From Terriglobia bacterium (GTDB taxonomy: Bacteria; Acidobacteriota; Terriglobia; Terriglobales; Acidobacteriaceae): 64,000 bases of DNA. Positions 42,876 to 51,378 of this stretch are shown here, piece by piece (position 1 is the stretch's first letter; every line of letters begins with the position of its first letter). The notes beneath the pieces were generated by a model. That model was not told the DNA's origin. It ran no database searches and saw only the letters and a list, made by a program, of their open reading frames with translations. Location: positions 186,001-250,000 of the forward strand of contig JAIQGE010000002.1 of NCBI GenBank assembly GCA_020072815.1. The letters are read 5' to 3'. The position numbers and the translations under genes were made by a program.

Positions 42876-45482
42876 ATGGCATTTAAGAAAGCCCCGCCTC
42901 GTCCTGCTGTGCCGGATAGCCCAGATGAGTTGTTCCGGGACTTACCACGGCGCAAGATTCCCGACGTATTACCACACCAGCGCGAGATCATGCGCAGCTA
43001 TGCGGCAATGCAAGCGGATGTCGCCGATGTAGCATTCCAGCTTCCGACTGGTAGCGGAAAGACTCTCGTTGGGTTGCTCATCGGGGAGTGGAGAAGACGA
43101 AAGAACCAAGAAAAAGTTGTCTATCTCTGTCCAACCCGGCAACTGGTTAACCAGGTTGTGGAGCAGGCAAAGGACAAATACGGTCTTACGATCATCCCTT
43201 TTCTCGGATCGATCAGAGATTATGAGCCAAATCGGAAGGCCGAGTACAAGAGCAGCGATAGAATTGCCGTGACGACATATAGCAGTCTCTTTAATACGAA
43301 CCCTTTCTTCAAAGACGCTGATGTCTTGATCGTGGACGACGCCCATGCTGGTGAGAGCTACATATCCAAGCTGTGGACGCTCTCAGTTTCACGAAATAAT
43401 CCGAAACATGGAGTAATCCACGCTGCTCTCCTTGAAGTCTTGAAACCACTTTTGGATCCCGCCACATTTGTACGCGTTTCCGGCAAGTGGGAAGGAGGTG
43501 TCGACCGGAACTGGGTCGACAAGATCCCGAGTCCCGACATCATTAGTGTGGATGACGAGATTACGGAGATTTTCGACGTCTACGCCGAAGCCGCTGATCT
43601 GCATCATTCATGGTCCATGGTCCGAGGGCACCTGCGAGGCTGCAATTGCTACGTGTCTGGCGATGAGATCTTGATCAGGCCACTCATTCCACCCACATCG
43701 ACGCATCCGCCCTTCTCGCAGCCGAAGCAGCGCATATATATGTCAGCCACATTGGGTGCAGGCGGCGATTTGGAGAGGCTTGTAGGCCGTAGTCCTATCA
43801 AGCGTCTCGCGGTACCTCAAGGGTGGGATCGACAGGCTGTGGGTCGGAGATTTTTCATATTTCCTAGTATGTCATTGGGTGATGAAGAGACTGTCGCCCT
43901 TAGACGGGAAATGATGCGGATCGCGGGGCGCAGCCTTGTATTAGTGCCCAGCGATCGTTTGCGGAACCAAATAGCAGAGGATGTCGAAAGTTCCCTCGGG
44001 TTCCCAACATTTAGTGCGGATGACATTGAGAAATCAAAGAAGAAGTTTATTGGCTCTAAGGAAGCAGTGGCGGTTGTAGCAAACAGGTACGATGGCATCG
44101 ATTTTCCGGGTGACGAATGCAGGCTTCTTTTCATAGAGGGGCTCCCCAAAGCCATGAACATCCAAGAACGCTTTCTCATGGCGCGAATGGGGGCCAACGT
44201 GCTTTTTAATGAGCGAATTCAGACCCGTGTTCTGCAGGCGATTGGAAGGTGCACTCGATCACTCGAAGATTATTCGGCTGTCGTGATTTCCGGCGATGAA
44301 TTGCCCGACTATCTCGCTGACGCCAAGAGGAGAAAATTCCTTCATCCCGAGCTTCAAGCAGAGTTACAGTTTGGCGTTGAGCAGTCAAAAGGTGTCGCGG
44401 TAGAAGATGTTCTTGAGAATTTCCAAATATTCCTGCGAAACGATAAGGAATGGGAACAGGTAAACGAGCAAATCGTGAGCGGGCGGAAGCAGATGGCCCA
44501 GCTTCCGTTTCCTGCACTGGATGAATTGGCAGCCGTTGTCGCTTACGAAATAGATTTTCAAGATGCCTTGTGGCAAGGAGACTATGAATCTGCATGTGAA
44601 AGTGCCGAGCGCGTATTGGGTGGCTTAGCCAAACCGGATCTTCGCGGTTATCGGGCTTTGTGGCATTACTTGGCTGGAATTGCAGCTTGGCTTGCCTCGG
44701 CCGAGGGCGTCCCTGATTTCGATACCAAGGCTCGTACCCACTTCGATCAAGCTAAAAAGGCCACTACGGCGGTGCCTTGGCTAGCGCGATTATCACGATA
44801 TGGTCTGAAAAAGGCTGGATCCGCGGCCCAAGATGACGACGGCCAGAATGAAGCCGTTGTGATGGAACAGGTTGAGCGACTGGAGGCGGTTTTGACTGAT
44901 TTAGGAACTACCCATGATCGTTCATTTGCACGACGAGAGAAAGAGATTCTTGATGGTCTGGCATCGGCTGAGCAGTTCGAAGTTGGGCATAGACTGCTGG
45001 GTGAGCTACTTGGTTTCGAAGCGGGGAAAATTGAACAAGACGGCTCGCCTGATCCGTGGTGGTTAGCGGGGAAATACTGTTTGGTCTTTGAGGATCACGC
45101 TGCGGCACAAGATGATGGCTTAGTCGATGTCAAGAAAGCTCGACAGGTGTCATCCCATCCCGCGTGGATGCGTGACAATGTCCAGGGCAGCTCTGGCGCA
45201 GAGATACTTCCGGTTTTGGTCACGCCTGTTAAGAAGGCTAAATCGACTGCGATGCCACATCTCAAGGCCGTCAGTATTTGGCCCTTGAGTGAATTCCGAG
45301 CCTGGGCCAATTCATCTTTAAGCACTGTCAGGGAGTTGAGAAAGACCTTTGTCGAAGCTGGAAACCTTATTTGGAGGGCGAATGCAGCAGAAGTGCTGAA
45401 GTCGCGAGGAATCGCGGCGCCGACTTTGTTTTCAAGGTTGAAGGGAAAAATTGCCGCAAACTTTCTCAGATCAGTTTCCTAA
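42876..45482 (+). CDS. Stand-alone superfamily 2 helicase (XPD/DinG-like core) with unknown C-terminal region
   Basis: 868 residues from the ATG at 42876 (a GTG 24 bases upstream is the alternative). Motif I is QLPTGSGKT near 57, motif Ia CPTRQLVNQV, motif II VDDAH (Asp-Asp-Ala-His in place of DEAH), motif III MSATLGAGG, motif V YDGIDFPGDECRLLFIEGLP and motif VI QAIGRCTRS. Motifs V and VI resemble XPD/DinG helicases, but no iron-sulfur cysteine cluster is seen. Residues ~490-868 have no recognised domain. Base composition is less GC-rich than the neighbours and inverted repeats flank the gene: signs of transfer. A phage-defence role is possible but unproven. Confidence 0.8.
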   Translation: MAFKKAPPRPAVPDSPDELFRDLPRRKIPDVLPHQREIMRSYAAMQADVADVAFQLPTGSGKTLVGLLIGEWRRRKNQEKVVYLCPTRQLVNQVVEQAKDKYGLTIIPFLGSIRDYEPNRKAEYKSSDRIAVTTYSSLFNTNPFFKDADVLIVDDAHAGESYISKLWTLSVSRNNPKHGVIHAALLEVLKPLLDPATFVRVSGKWEGGVDRNWVDKIPSPDIISVDDEITEIFDVYAEAADLHHSWSMVRGHLRGCNCYVSGDEILIRPLIPPTSTHPPFSQPKQRIYMSATLGAGGDLERLVGRSPIKRLAVPQGWDRQAVGRRFFIFPSMSLGDEETVALRREMMRIAGRSLVLVPSDRLRNQIAEDVESSLGFPTFSADDIEKSKKKFIGSKEAVAVVANRYDGIDFPGDECRLLFIEGLPKAMNIQERFLMARMGANVLFNERIQTRVLQAIGRCTRSLEDYSAVVISGDELPDYLADAKRRKFLHPELQAELQFGVEQSKGVAVEDVLENFQIFLRNDKEWEQVNEQIVSGRKQMAQLPFPALDELAAVVAYEIDFQDALWQGDYESACESAERVLGGLAKPDLRGYRALWHYLAGIAAWLASAEGVPDFDTKARTHFDQAKKATTAVPWLARLSRYGLKKAGSAAQDDDGQNEAVVMEQVERLEAVLTDLGTTHDRSFARREKEILDGLASAEQFEVGHRLLGELLGFEAGKIEQDGSPDPWWLAGKYCLVFEDHAAAQDDGLVDVKKARQVSSHPAWMRDNVQGSSGAEILPVLVTPVKKAKSTAMPHLKAVSIWPLSEFRAWANSSLSTVRELRKTFVEAGNLIWRANAAEVLKSRGIAAPTLFSRLKGKIAANFLRSVS

Positions 45483-46068
45483 GTTAGCCTGTCTGCCTCA
45501 GCGAGACTTCCGCGCTCCGCGGAGCTGCGCGCGGGCCGACGGCAGTAAGGAAGGGGCGCTTCCCGGATTCTTACCCGGGGCTTACGCACCCGGGCTAGGC
45601 TCTTTCGCCCTTCGGGCTGGAGAGCGGTGAGGTAAATTCGTCCTGCACAGCCGGGGGCGCCTCCACCCCGCCGCACGAGGCGTGCGCCAGGGACCCGGGC
45701 TGTGCCACACGAGTCCGGGCAGGAGCAGCGAGGTACACTGTCCTATTTCGCCATTGATTCGTAGGCGAACAAAAGGTATAATAGCTCAGCCATTAGCACT
45801 TAGCCTTTGGCCATTAGCCAACCCAAAAAACATCAAGCTCAATGGCGCGACCGTGACCCGGGAGAATGGCCAGATTCGACGCGATTTGAGGCCGGTTTGA
45901 CGTGATTGGGGCCCGATTCGGAGGCTAATTCCTTCGGTCGAGTGAGCTAAGCCCTTTGGAATCCTAGATGAGGCCATAGGGGGGTGGGGGACGCCGCGCG
46001 AAAGCGCGGCAAGATCGCCGGAATCGCCGAAATCGCACGACATCGCCGTGATCGGAAAGACAAAAGAA
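45483..46068. repeat. Repeat cluster right of the helicase gene
   Basis: 586 bases without a convincing gene. From left to right: an inverted relative of the 42764 repeat (45507-45537), a minus-strand modular hairpin repeat (45573-45622), GGCTGTGCCACACGAG (45698-45713, recurring inverted at 54598-54614), an AGCCATTAGC-type string (45784-45823) and an ATCGCCGG-type repeat (46014-46065). TATAAT occurs at 45778-45783 but leads into no clear gene. Confidence 0.55.
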
Positions 46069-46986
46069 ATGAGTGAGACTGTGTACAGGAACGGGAATTC
46101 AACGGTCGCATGCAAGGCGCCAGAGGCGCGGTATGCGTATTACCGCCGGTGCCGGGAGTTCAAGAAGAACGGTGAGCAGTGCAAAGCGCCGGCAATGAAA
46201 GGCGCGCACATTTGCTACAGCCATGCGGGGCAGAGGGAACTGGCGGAGCGCCGGGATGCGCAGCGGCGGGGGTTGTTGGAAGAGGTGGTCCGGCGGATGC
46301 GCAGCCGGGGAAGGCCGGAGTTTCAGACGGCGGACGTCTTCATGGATTTCAATGCCATACAGATGACGCTGGCGGTGATGGCGCAGGCGCTGATTGACGG
46401 TCGCATCGATTGCAAGACGGCTGGACGGCTGGCGGTAGTGGTCCAGATGGCGGCGAAGCTGCTGCGCCTTTACCACAGAGGTCACAGAGGGGCACGGAAA
46501 ACAGCCTTAACCACAAAGGACACGAAGGATCACAAAGGAAAACCGGAGCCAGTTGGCCGCGAAGGACGCAACGGAACATCCACCACCCACGGCGCGCCGG
46601 GGCCGGCGGAGGCACGGAGACACGGAGAAGCGAGCGTGAGCCGCTGCGCGGCTGGTCTAGATGGTTCGACTCGCGGCATGCCGCTCACTCACCATGACAA
46701 GTTGAAGCGCGGCGGTTTGCAGCGCCGCGCAGCATTCGCGTTACCACTGATCAGCACTGATGACACAGATCAGCTCAAGGCAAGATTGTCCAAAGAGGCA
46801 AGGTCTCCAGAATTGCCAGAAGCACCGGAATTGCCAGACCGGCCAAGATCGCCTGACCGGCCAAAATCGCCAGACCTGCAAGAACTGCCAGGGCGGCTCA
46901 GCCTGCCCAGATCGTCGGGTTTGATGATGGTGGAAGGCACGAGGAGGGTAGGCGTCGCCAAGATGGAGCAGGTCGAAGCAGCATGA
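46069..46986 (+). CDS. Zinc-finger protein with repeat-derived C-terminal tail
   Basis: 305 residues from the ATG at 46069 (GGAAAG upstream; a GTG seven codons earlier is the alternative). Residues ~20-60 hold C-x9-C-x10-C-x2-H (CREFKKNGEQCKAPAMKGAH then ICYSH), a small zinc site seen in many acidobacterial proteins of unknown role. A helical part follows to about 140 (DFNAIQMTLAVMAQALIDGR). From about residue 145 the protein is a translation of dispersed repeats: [10 protein letters not shown] comes from the AACCACAAAGGACACGAAGG repeat and the SPELPEAPELPDRP stretch from the TTGCCA repeat. The tail is therefore recent and probably disordered. Confidence 0.65.
   Translation: MSETVYRNGNSTVACKAPEARYAYYRRCREFKKNGEQCKAPAMKGAHICYSHAGQRELAERRDAQRRGLLEEVVRRMRSRGRPEFQTADVFMDFNAIQMTLAVMAQALIDGRIDCKTAGRLAVVVQMAAKLLRLYHRGHRGARKTALTTKDTKDHKGKPEPVGREGRNGTSTTHGAPGPAEARRHGEASVSRCAAGLDGSTRGMPLTHHDKLKRGGLQRRAAFALPLISTDDTDQLKARLSKEARSPELPEAPELPDRPRSPDRPKSPDLQELPGRLSLPRSSGLMMVEGTRRVGVAKMEQVEAA
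46509..46541 (+). repeat. AACCACAAAGGACACGAAGG repeat inside a coding sequence
   Basis: Same sequence as the arms of the hairpin at 4211-4292, here in frame in the zinc-finger gene. A related CCACAGAGGTCACAGAGG string lies at 46473-46490. Confidence 0.55.
46795..46885 (+). repeat. TTGCCAGA/GGCCAAGATCGCC repeat tract inside a coding sequence
   Basis: Degenerate units of TTGCCAGA and CGGCCAAGATCGCC related to 9623-9760, encoding the Pro/Glu/Leu/Asp-rich end of the zinc-finger protein. Confidence 0.5.
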
Positions 46987-47042
46987 GCTGAGGCGAGGTC
47001 GAGCAGAATGCAACACTGGCTGGGTATCCGGTCGAGATCACG

Positions 47043-47106
47043 ATCTTTGACAACTTAATCTTCGACAGCTTAATCTTTGACAACCTGGAAACGACAACCT
47101 GGAAAC
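47043..47106. repeat. Short tandem repeats upstream of rpsU
   Basis: Three 15-base units (ATCTTTGACAACTTA, ATCTTCGACAGCTTA, ATCTTTGACAACCTG) run into two perfect 14-base units (GACAACCTGGAAAC at 47079-47092 and 47093-47106). Each 15-mer carries a TTGACA or TCGACA, so they could act as multiple -35-like or binding sites. Confidence 0.6.
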
Positions 47107-47195
47107 TCTGGGCTCTTGCGCGCGGGGATAGGCGTATTCGCGGGTGGGATGTTATCCTTGTGTGTGCATGATTTTCCTCTGCACGGAGGGGTTAC

Positions 47196-47411
47196 TTGGC
47201 AGAAGTTCGTTTACAGGAAGGCGAGCCGCTGGAGAACGCGCTGCGCCGGTTCAAACGCAAGGTCCAGGCGGAAGACATCATCAAGGAAGTCAAGCGGCAC
47301 TCGTATTACCTGAAGCCGGGTGAGAAGAAGCGCGTGAAGCAGGCCCTGGCGCGCAAGCGCGCGAAGAAGAAAATTCGCAAAGACCGCGAATCCCGTCCCG
47401 ACCGCGACTAA
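47196..47411 (+). CDS. rpsU: 30S ribosomal protein S21
   Basis: 71 residues, typical length. Sequence AEVRLQEGEPLENALRRFKR matches bS21, followed by the Lys/Arg-rich tail. TTG start with GGAGGGG seven bases upstream. S21 helps the small subunit select mRNAs at initiation. Confidence 0.94.
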   Translation: MAEVRLQEGEPLENALRRFKRKVQAEDIIKEVKRHSYYLKPGEKKRVKQALARKRAKKKIRKDRESRPDRD

Positions 47412-47464
47412 TCGCCCGCCCCCATCCGCCCTAAACGGCGGTCCGCTGGAATTCTATAAAATGT

Positions 47465-47489
47465 GAGGGATTGGTCCATCCAATCCCTC
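47465..47489. terminator. Perfect 10-bp stem-loop after rpsU
   Basis: GAGGGATTGG (47465-47474) pairs exactly with CCAATCCCTC (47480-47489) over TCCAT. It is followed by a weak T-run only (CGTTTG), so termination is likely but not certain. Confidence 0.55.
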
Positions 47490-47596
47490 GCTCGTTTGCG
47501 CAAAACGCCCGCGAATCTTGACTCGCGGACTCCTGCATGCATTTTCTTCAGCCCACCTTTGGCCGGAAAAAGCACGACAATATCAGGTCCGCAAAC

Positions 47597-47713
47597 GCTC
47601 CAAGCGCCGTAGGCGCGAACACAAGTTAGCCCACCGGGAGACGAGCGAATGCGAAGCCGTAACGGTGGGTAGGCATGAAGAGAGACACGAGAGCCCCAGC
47701 GGGGCGGCACAAA
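47597..47713 (+). repeat. Modular hairpin repeat (copy 4, full length)
   Basis: Complete three-module copy: AAGCGCCGTAGGCGCG, TTAGCCCACC...GGTGGGTAGGC with GCGAATGCGAAGCC between, and AGCCCCAGCGGGGCGGCACA. It is the main content of the 358-base gap between rpsU and the DUF3606 gene; no gene is seen there. Confidence 0.65.
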
Positions 47714-47769
47714 TCATGCGCTGGCCGGGCCGACGACGCGGTCCCCGTCTTGCTGCCCGACGCCGGCAA

Positions 47770-47970
47770 TCAGGACGCTACCCGTTTGTGGTCCGGTATC
47801 CCCAGAACGCGCCGTATCTCTTTCGCAGAGTGTCCGTGTTTCTTGACCAAGTCTGTTAATTCTTCTTTGGTTACTCCCAGAGCCTTGGTCCAGTAGCGGA
47901 CTTCGTAGTCTTCCTGGAGACTGATCAGGAGTCGGTCCTTGGGCCCGCGGATGGTCTTGTTGTCTGGCAT
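47770..47970 (-). CDS. DUF3606 domain protein
   Basis: 66 residues preceded by AGGAGG. The sequence PDNKTIRGPKDRLLISLQ, then EDYEVRYWTKALGVTKEEL, matches DUF3606, a small family with a helix-turn-helix-like core (TKEELTDLVKKHGHSAKEIR). Function unknown; DNA binding is plausible. Confidence 0.85.
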   Translation of the reverse strand: MPDNKTIRGPKDRLLISLQEDYEVRYWTKALGVTKEELTDLVKKHGHSAKEIRRVLGIPDHKRVAS

Positions 47971-48082
47971 GGTAGTGCCTCCTTACCTGCAGATTGGATG
48001 CCTGGCAAGACATCGTTGTGCCGGACAGCCCAAGATTTGCGTCCGTTTCTTTTCTGTCACTCTCAAGCCGGGTGAATAACCT

Positions 48083-49384
48083 CTACGGGGAAAGACCCGG
48101 AGTCAACTTTCGATAGCCGCCGCCAACCTGGCGGTAGTAGCCGGGGCCGTCGGGGCCGTTCTCCATCCAGTCGGTGGCGTGTCGCATAAAGAAAGTCTCA
48201 CCGGTTTCCGGATCGTGAGCATACTCGGTCCCCAACTGCCGGTTGTACGTTGACGACTCTGAAGCTGACCCGCGCCTGCCCAGGTCCGTGCCGGGAGTAG
48301 GTCTGTACTGTGCCTGGCAGCGGATGGATCCGCTGGCCAGGACGGCAATCACGCCCAGCGACGGCCACAACTCTTTAGGTCCCCTGGCTGTGCGGAAGAT
48401 AAGCACATAGCCGCCCGTGGACATGGGATAAACGGAATACATGGCCGTGGTGTGCGTGTACGCATTCTCGAAGTCCTGCACGAACATCTCGCCATACTGC
48501 TGGACTTGCGACATCTGCTGGATGGGGCCTTGCCCTAACGCTTGGCTCGCCTCTTCCACCTTCTGCTGCACGCATGCCCGCGGGTCAGCACAGTAGGGCC
48601 TTCGGCCCTGTATGAATACCGCGGTGAACGCTTCGATGGTGTAGGCGCCGCTGAAAGTGCCGTTTCCAATGGAAAAGCCCTTGCCGTCGGGGAGAACACC
48701 GGTCACCTTCCAGCCAGCGGGAGCTACTGCGCTGCAAAAGCCTCCCTGCAAGGGGAAAGCCGGGATTCCGCCGGTTGGAGCTTGCGCCACTCCCTGGGAC
48801 GGAGGTTGCTGAGCTGGTGGCACGGCGCGCGGTCCCGGAGCGATGGGCCCAGCGCCGGGAGCAATGCCACGTTGGCCGACTGAAAAACTTTGCTCAATAC
48901 TCACGAAGGCCGGTTCCAGCGAACTCAACTGGTCCATGGGGACGGAAAACATCAGCGCGAATCCGCGATTGCCCACGGAAATTCCAATGATGCGCAATGC
49001 GGAAGGCTCGCCGCGCGGGTTGGTCCCGGTAAAGACGACAGCATATGCCGGCTGGCCGGCTACCGTGGGCTGGTCTTCGCGCACCAACTCCAGTCCTTGC
49101 CATTGCGATTGCAGTTGCCCTGCCAACTGCGAGCAGATTTCTTGCGCGCTGGCTGTGGTCTGCAGCGCGAGAATCGTGACGTAAGCCGGCGGCGCCGCGA
49201 TCTGCACTGTGTTTTCGTCCAGGGCCGTTGCCTGCCAGCCCTGCGGGACGCCTACCGCAAAGCGGCCCTGCCGGTCACGGAAGACGTTACTGCGCGGTTG
49301 GGCGCCGCTTGCCAGGACGGGCAAGCTGAGCGCACTCACTAGCAATGAGAAGATAATTTTGCGGAAGATAATTTTGCCAACCAT
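48083..49384 (-). CDS. Secreted protein of unknown function with two lipocalin-like or PsbP-like halves
   Basis: 433 residues from the ATG at 49384, which has GGAGG six bases upstream and gives the signal peptide core FSLLVSALSLPVLASGAQ. First half (about 30-175): FAVGVPQGWQATALDENTVQ and VVFTGTNPRGEPSALRIIGI, a stress-protein-like beta domain. A Pro/Ala/Gln linker follows (GAGPIAPGPRAVPPAQQ), then a second domain (GGFCSAVAPAGWKVTGVLPD) with four Cys. The C-terminus is WMENGPDGPGYYRQVGGGYR. The fold call is inference and no activity is assigned. Confidence 0.72.
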   Translation of the reverse strand: MVGKIIFRKIIFSLLVSALSLPVLASGAQPRSNVFRDRQGRFAVGVPQGWQATALDENTVQIAAPPAYVTILALQTTASAQEICSQLAGQLQSQWQGLELVREDQPTVAGQPAYAVVFTGTNPRGEPSALRIIGISVGNRGFALMFSVPMDQLSSLEPAFVSIEQSFSVGQRGIAPGAGPIAPGPRAVPPAQQPPSQGVAQAPTGGIPAFPLQGGFCSAVAPAGWKVTGVLPDGKGFSIGNGTFSGAYTIEAFTAVFIQGRRPYCADPRACVQQKVEEASQALGQGPIQQMSQVQQYGEMFVQDFENAYTHTTAMYSVYPMSTGGYVLIFRTARGPKELWPSLGVIAVLASGSIRCQAQYRPTPGTDLGRRGSASESSTYNRQLGTEYAHDPETGETFFMRHATDWMENGPDGPGYYRQVGGGYRKLTPGLSP

Positions 49385-49766
49385 AACGTCCTCCATTTGC
49401 GCTGGCGGAGCGGAGGTGAGGACCGGACTTGCGAAACCCGCCTGCATGCGCTCGGCATCGAAGACCGGGCCGTACCGCGGACCGCTTATGGTCGGGACAT
49501 CGAAGGAATGAGCTTCACAGCCAGAAACAGCCGGAATGTAAGGCCAGATCTCACCTGTCTGTATTTATCCGTCCCAGCGTGCAGGCAGCGCAGTGACCCC
49601 AGTCACGGCACAGTGTGCGAAGCCAAGGCCTCGTATTTCATCTCCAGTGGTATCCGGGAGTGCTAAAATCGCATGTAGGTAAGAGCGCCCCTCTCGTCTA
49701 AGTTGACTCTGTTCGTAACCATCGCCCCTCGCCGATAGCAGAGTCGCCGCAAAAAGGAGTTCTCCC
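49385..49766. other. 382-base divergent intergenic region
   Basis: Lies between two genes for exported proteins transcribed apart. Visible items are a GTGACCCCAGTCAC dyad (49591-49604, GTGAC and GTCAC arms), TAAAAT at 49664-49669 and TTGACT at 49702-49707 on the plus strand. No gene is recognised. Confidence 0.35.
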
Positions 49767-51194
49767 ATGCGTCGCAGTGTTTACATTTCTCTCATCATCC
49801 TGGCATCTCTAGCCACAGCCATCTATCTCGCGAGTTGCGGAAGTGGAACGCAATCCATTTCAACCACAGCTACATCCGTCAACGTGCACGTCAGCGATCC
49901 CGCCACCTGCGGAGCGCCGCAAGGCCAGTTCAGCCACGTCTATGTGACCATCACCGATGTGCTGATCCATCAGAGCGCCACTGCCGCAGTCAACGATGCC
50001 GGATGGGTTGACCTGACTCCGGACTTGAAGGGCGCGCCCATGCAGATAGACATGCTTGGGTTGGCGACCAACCAGTGTTTTCTGGCCACGCTGGGTTCCA
50101 CGGGAATCCAGCCGGGCACGTATCAGCAGATCCGCGTGATGCTGGCCGATAACTCCGCTACGGTCGCCGGCAACAAATGCGGCAGCGCGGCCAACTGCGT
50201 GATGCTCACCAGCGACTTGAGCAACACGCCGCATGCGCTGTTGCTTTCCTCGGAGTCCAAGACCGGCATCAAGATTCCTTCCGGCCAGCTTGCCGGGGGC
50301 CAGTTCACGGTTGCCGCGGGACAAGTCAAGGACTTGAACATTGACTTCAACGCCTGCGCGTCCGTTGTGGTGCTGGGCAATGGGCAGTTCCGGCTGAAAC
50401 CGGTGCTGCACGCGGGTGAGGTTTCCACCACCTCCGCGTCCATCTCAGGTACAGTGCTGGACGGCGTAACCCGGCTGCCCATCGTCGGCGGCACCACCGT
50501 AGTGGCTCTCGAACAGAAAGACATCCACAACGTGGACCGCGTGATCATGGAGACGGTTGCCGGCGCGAACGGCGCCTTTGTCTTCTGCCCCGTGCCTGCC
50601 GGCACATATGATGTGGTGGTCACGGCGATCAACGCAGCAGGGACTTCTTATGCGGCCACAGTGATCACCGGCGTGCAGCCCGGCAACTCGTTGGGCAACG
50701 TTCCCCTCACGGCGGCGGCGCTTCCGGCTTCCATCAAAGGCCAGGTCACAACCAGCACCGGCAGCGCGGCCACGCCAGCGGACCTTGAACTCTCAGCTTT
50801 GCAGTCCATTACTGTGAACGCCACCAACGTGCTGATTACTACTCCGCTTCCGCAACTTCCGGCCGCTACGGCTACGCTGGTAACGGCTCCGGCGGTCGCT
50901 CCGGCCACTTGTCCGGCGAATACTGATTGCGTGAGTTACACGCTCGCGGTGCCTGCGGCTAACCCCAGCGTGGGCGCGTTCGTCACTACCGGGAACCAGA
51001 CGCCGGCGCCGCCGCCCGCGGGCACGGTCACTTACACCATGGACGCCCTGGCCTTTGTTCCCGGCTCGGCCGGCGTTGCCAACTGCAACCCTGCCGCCCT
51101 GCAGACCGTTCAAACCAGCGCAAGCACACCGCTGACCGCGACGGCGGGAATCTCGGTCACGGCCGCAACCATGGCGTTCACCGGGTGCCAGTAA
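49767..51194 (+). CDS. DUF4382 domain lipoprotein
   Basis: 475 residues; AAGGAG ribosome site. Signal peptide with lipobox YLASCGSG (Cys about residue 24), so membrane-anchored. DUF4382 domain about 35-215 (SVNVHVSDPATCGAPQGQFS, VYVTITDVLIHQS, PGTYQQIRVMLADNS), then a carboxypeptidase-regulatory/Cna-B-like domain (SGTVLDGVTRLPIVGGTTVV) and an Ala/Thr/Pro-rich C-terminal part with paired Cys. Probably a surface adhesive or structural protein. Confidence 0.85.
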   Translation: MRRSVYISLIILASLATAIYLASCGSGTQSISTTATSVNVHVSDPATCGAPQGQFSHVYVTITDVLIHQSATAAVNDAGWVDLTPDLKGAPMQIDMLGLATNQCFLATLGSTGIQPGTYQQIRVMLADNSATVAGNKCGSAANCVMLTSDLSNTPHALLLSSESKTGIKIPSGQLAGGQFTVAAGQVKDLNIDFNACASVVVLGNGQFRLKPVLHAGEVSTTSASISGTVLDGVTRLPIVGGTTVVALEQKDIHNVDRVIMETVAGANGAFVFCPVPAGTYDVVVTAINAAGTSYAATVITGVQPGNSLGNVPLTAAALPASIKGQVTTSTGSAATPADLELSALQSITVNATNVLITTPLPQLPAATATLVTAPAVAPATCPANTDCVSYTLAVPAANPSVGAFVTTGNQTPAPPPAGTVTYTMDALAFVPGSAGVANCNPAALQTVQTSASTPLTATAGISVTAATMAFTGCQ

Positions 51195-51233
51195 CGATTC
51201 AGTGGGCGGCGCTCATACCCGCTCAGGTTCTGA

Positions 51234-51264
51234 GGGTGCGACTCCTGTCGCGCCCTTCTTTTTT
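51234..51264 (+). terminator. Intrinsic terminator after the DUF4382 gene
   Basis: GGGTGCGAC pairs with GTCGCGCCC (one G-U pair) over TCCT and is followed by TTCTTTTTT. Confidence 0.8.
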
Positions 51265-51378
51265 GCCAACCTCACCATGGGGGCGAACGGCGGGGATCCT
51301 CGTCCTAACCTTGTGCTCTACCGCACATCCCACCTTCCCATTCCCGTGCTAGACTCCGCACGCTGAGGAGACCTAACC

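Noticed and set aside
45507-45720. Possible tRNA or integron site in the GC-rich hairpins after the helicase
   Set aside because: No cloverleaf with TTC-type loop or CCA end and no attC-like core was found; the hairpins match dispersed repeats.
47518-47859. 113-codon plus-strand frame after rpsU
   Set aside because: Made almost wholly of the modular repeat and the antisense of the DUF3606 gene.
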